Below, in pieces: positions 62,206-64,000 of a stretch of 64,000 nucleotides of DNA (its first letter is position 1; every line of letters starts with the position of its first letter). The notes beneath the pieces were generated by a model. The model had not been told where the DNA came from. It ran no database searches and worked only from the letters and a program-made list of their open reading frames with translations. Source of the DNA: SIG299 sp045531955 (GTDB taxonomy: Bacteria; Bacillota; Clostridia; Lachnospirales; Lachnospiraceae). Made by a program: the position numbers and the translations under genes. The stretch is taken from NCBI GenBank assembly GCA_045531955.1, contig JAZSFC010000029.1, positions 1 through 64,000 on the forward strand, written 5' to 3'.

Positions 62206-62832
62206 ATGAAATTATATTGGTGGTCATTTGAAAAAAGGTTTGACAGTTGGCATTTACAGGGGGTTGTTGAAGGGCATAATAAATATGCTGATGGCACAAT
62301 AGTTATAACCACTCCGATTAAGAGCATTGTGTGCAGTGATAATAAGGAGCTTGCGGTTATCACGGAGTCAGGTTCTCATTATACTTTGCCTTGCGAGGAG
62401 ATGAGAAATGTTGTAAGTCTAAAGCAATTCTGCGAAGAGTCTAAGATGCAGATGCTTTGGGATGTTATTACTGATGCTCTCAGTAAGGATGAAAAGAGTG
62501 TAAAGAAAATGCTCTGTGAAAGAAATAGTTTATATATCAGGACAGTTAGTGCAACGGCTTGTCGAGCTTGTTTCAAGGGTAAGAATGGAAGGTATTCGTG
62601 GGTAATATTTTTCCCGGAGAGTAAGCCTGAGAGAAAGGTACATATTGCAATTGATAAAGTATTTGACCTTGATATTATGCTTGGTCATAAAACATGGGGT
62701 ATTGAGAATATCTCAGGTGTATCCTCAGTGATTATTGATAACCGTGGAGAAGCTTTTACAATTTGCCGTGACGTTGAGTTACCATTAGAAGTTCCTAAAA
62801 ATGCTATTCAAACTATGACAATTTGTGAGTGA
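62206..62832 (+). CDS. Unknown protein, 208 residues
   Basis: Soluble and beta-rich at the N-terminus (KLYWWSFEKRFDSWHLQGVVEG), mixed later. AGAAGGGAG precedes the ATG. It is 19 bases after the previous gene, in the same probable operon. No family recognised. Confidence 0.65.
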   Translation: MKLYWWSFEKRFDSWHLQGVVEGHNKYADGTIVITTPIKSIVCSDNKELAVITESGSHYTLPCEEMRNVVSLKQFCEESKMQMLWDVITDALSKDEKSVKKMLCERNSLYIRTVSATACRACFKGKNGRYSWVIFFPESKPERKVHIAIDKVFDLDIMLGHKTWGIENISGVSSVIIDNRGEAFTICRDVELPLEVPKNAIQTMTICE

Positions 62833-62846
62833 TGGGGAGAAAAGCT

Positions 62847-63107
62847 ATGAGTGATGTTGCATTTTTGATAGAGAACTTCTGTGATACTACGAGTGATTGC
62901 AGATTCAGAAGCAGTTATTCAGGCAGGTTTATGTATGGAAAAACTTGTGTGGGTATTGATATTGATAGCCTGCGGTTATCTATGTTGGTAGAGCTAACGG
63001 AGTATTTGATGCTAAATGGTATTCCTGATGTGGCGGAAACCTTAGGCAGGGTTTGCTATGACAACATGGGTAAAAACTATATCATCTATTTCCCTGATAT
63101 TCATTAA
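62847..63107 (+). CDS. Unknown small protein, 86 residues
   Basis: Soluble. The start at 62847 (reading MSDVAFLIENFCD) has GGGGAG 7 bases upstream; earlier in-frame starts lack spacing. It contains several Cys and Tyr residues. It is the last gene of the recombinase operon and is followed by a terminator-like hairpin. Confidence 0.6.
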   Translation: MSDVAFLIENFCDTTSDCRFRSSYSGRFMYGKTCVGIDIDSLRLSMLVELTEYLMLNGIPDVAETLGRVCYDNMGKNYIIYFPDIH

Positions 63108-63111
63108 CCGC

Positions 63112-63145
63112 TAAAGGGCTTTAGGGAGACTCCTAAGGCTCTTTC
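63112..63145 (+). terminator. Probable terminator
   Basis: AGGGCTTTAGGGAG pairs imperfectly with CTCCTAAGGCTCT, followed by TTCAAATTT. The arm CTAAGGCTCT also occurs in the inverted repeat at 21707-21720 at the other end of the element. Confidence 0.55.
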
Positions 63146-63457
63146 AAATTTGGGAGATAAATATGTTGTAATGTAGGTTTTATCAAAATTGATTAATAAT
63201 ATAGAAGAAATACGACCTTTTTATGAGGCATCTTAAGCAGCATGTTTTGAATTGAAATATTCTGCTTGAGGTGCCTTTTTTCTATGCGATTTCCGGTATC
63301 GGTGGCGATTTGACAACTTTCTGAGTGAGAGCTAACATGCCAACACGCAAAGCATCATCTCTATATTGCCTGTGCCGTGTGCTAAGGGTTTCATTACAAA
63401 TTAATATTATTCCTGAGCTTCTGTATAGCCAGTATCAAAATTATGGAGGTATTGTGT
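63146..63457. other. Gene-free 312-bp region
   Basis: Contains one imperfect hairpin, AGGCATCTTAAGCAG (63227-63241) with CTGCTTGAGGTGCCT (63262-63276), followed by TTTTTTC, a likely terminator or a regulatory structure. No ORF. Confidence 0.55.
63227..63283 (+). terminator. Hairpin with T-run before recombinase unit
   Basis: AGGCATCTTAAGCAG pairs with CTGCTTGAGGTGCCT (two mismatches) around a 20-base loop, followed by TTTTTTCT. Confidence 0.6.
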
Positions 63458-63613
63458 ATGCAGGGTGATGAGTTGAGTTTAATAAAGAGCGATGTAAAAG
63501 TGCGAGCTTTTATTGAACTGTTATTCAGGAGTAATCAAATTGATTATGAGGTGTATGCTTGGTGTTTGAAAAAAATTAAGGAGGGAAAAAAGGATGTCAT
63601 TATTGACAAGTAA
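63458..63613 (+). CDS. Small protein coupled to serine recombinase, 51 residues
   Basis: Reads MQGDELSLIKSDVKVRAF and ends KKDVIIDK. TGGAGGT lies 8 bases before the ATG. It overlaps the recombinase start by 20 bases. Small genes of this kind often precede large serine recombinases in Firmicute elements and may act as directionality or control factors; that is inference. Confidence 0.6.
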   Translation: MQGDELSLIKSDVKVRAFIELLFRSNQIDYEVYAWCLKKIKEGKKDVIIDK

Positions 63614-64000
63614 GTACTCAGATGAGCAAATTCAAATGATGCCCTTGACAGAGTTCTTTTCATTAGCTGAGTTTGATGATATTTTTTATTCAAAGCGAAT
63701 GTTAAGAGTGGGGTACTACGCAAGAGAGTCTACGACTCATGATGAACAGCTCCGAGCATTGGATGCACAGAAGGAGAGATTATCAAACAATATTTTAAAT
63801 AATCCTATGTTTACTATTGAGAATAAGCATAGGTTTGTTGATGAAGGTATTTCGGGGCGTACCACTGTAAAAAGAGTAGCGTTACAATCAGCAATCGAGG
63901 CAGCAAGCCGACATGAATATGATGTGTTAATTGTGCAGGATGTCTATCGGTTGGGACGAAACTTACGAGAGCTTTTAAATAATATTGACATATTTAAAAA
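63594..64000 (+). CDS. Large serine recombinase, N-terminal part (cut by window edge)
   Basis: 135 codons are visible. The resolvase-type catalytic domain begins near residue 38 (RVGYYARESTTHDEQ) with the nucleophile Ser46. Next come QLRALDAQKERL, FVDEGISGRTTVKR and VQDVYRLGRNLRE, the usual order. A 37-residue extension precedes the domain. TAAGGAGGG lies upstream. It is probably the integrase of the element or one of a set. Subgroup cannot be judged without the C-terminal part. Confidence 0.92.
   Translation, partial: MSLLTSKYSDEQIQMMPLTEFFSLAEFDDIFYSKRMLRVGYYARESTTHDEQLRALDAQKERLSNNILNNPMFTIENKHRFVDEGISGRTTVKRVALQSAIEAASRHEYDVLIVQDVYRLGRNLRELLNNIDIFK

Noticed and set aside
1..64000. tRNA or rRNA genes, insertion sequences
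   Set aside because: No cloverleaf with a conserved TTCGA loop and no rRNA-like stretch was noticed by eye, and no DDE transposase was seen among the coding frames.

Overview
The window looks like a chromosome segment of a Clostridia-class Firmicute, probably of Lachnospiraceae type. Three things suggest this: strong AGGAGG ribosome-binding sites, the gene strings tig-clpP-clpX-lon-engB and rho-rpmE-DUF1385-prmC-prfA typical of that group, and a DUF4364 gene beside a TIGR01212 radical SAM gene. This placement rests on gene order and family recognition only; no search was run.

Positions 1-21,430 are ordinary core genome. In order they hold a heterodimeric ABC exporter (first subunit cut by the window edge), a DUF4143-type ATPase, a DJ-1/PfpI protein, a sodium:amino-acid symporter (minus strand), a diguanylate cyclase, trigger factor, ClpP, ClpX, Lon, EngB, a YczE/YitT membrane protein, DUF4364 and a radical SAM protein (minus), Rho, L31, a DUF1385 membrane protein, PrmC and RF1. 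PrmC and RF1 form a pair in which PrmC methylates the GGQ glutamine of RF1. Two strong terminators follow prfA.

From about 21.5 kb to the right edge lies a large accessory region, most likely an integrative or conjugative element or phage-plasmid whose right end is outside the window. It is AT-richer and dominated by unrecognised proteins. It carries mobile-element functions: a D12-class adenine methylase, a DinB/UmuC polymerase, a DUF262 protein, DUF3846 and DUF4314 proteins, an HNH protein, a core-only tyrosine recombinase, XRE and MerR-like regulators, and a serine recombinase running off the right edge. It also encodes many surface proteins: signal-peptide proteins, Pro/Thr-linked membrane proteins, two large lipoproteins and a chemoreceptor. 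No conjugation machinery, capsid or packaging gene was recognised, so the element class stays open.

The most striking signals here are at the DNA level. (1) GGGGTA occurs 58 times on the + strand between 22,195 and 63,715 by manual count, but only about twice in reverse orientation and once in the 21 kb of core genome. It falls in all three reading frames and between genes, so it looks like an element-specific polar DNA signal. (2) A 13-unit direct-repeat array with an exact 22-bp period (57,478-57,763) sits just upstream of a gene encoding an HTH-like protein, as in iteron origins or partition centromeres. (3) A second, AT-rich array with a period near 30 bp (29,419-29,716) precedes another unrecognised gene. 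(4) Four copies of a two-block regulatory repeat with identical internal spacing each follow a terminator and precede a transcription unit. Together they suggest an element with its own replication or segregation sites and its own promoter class.
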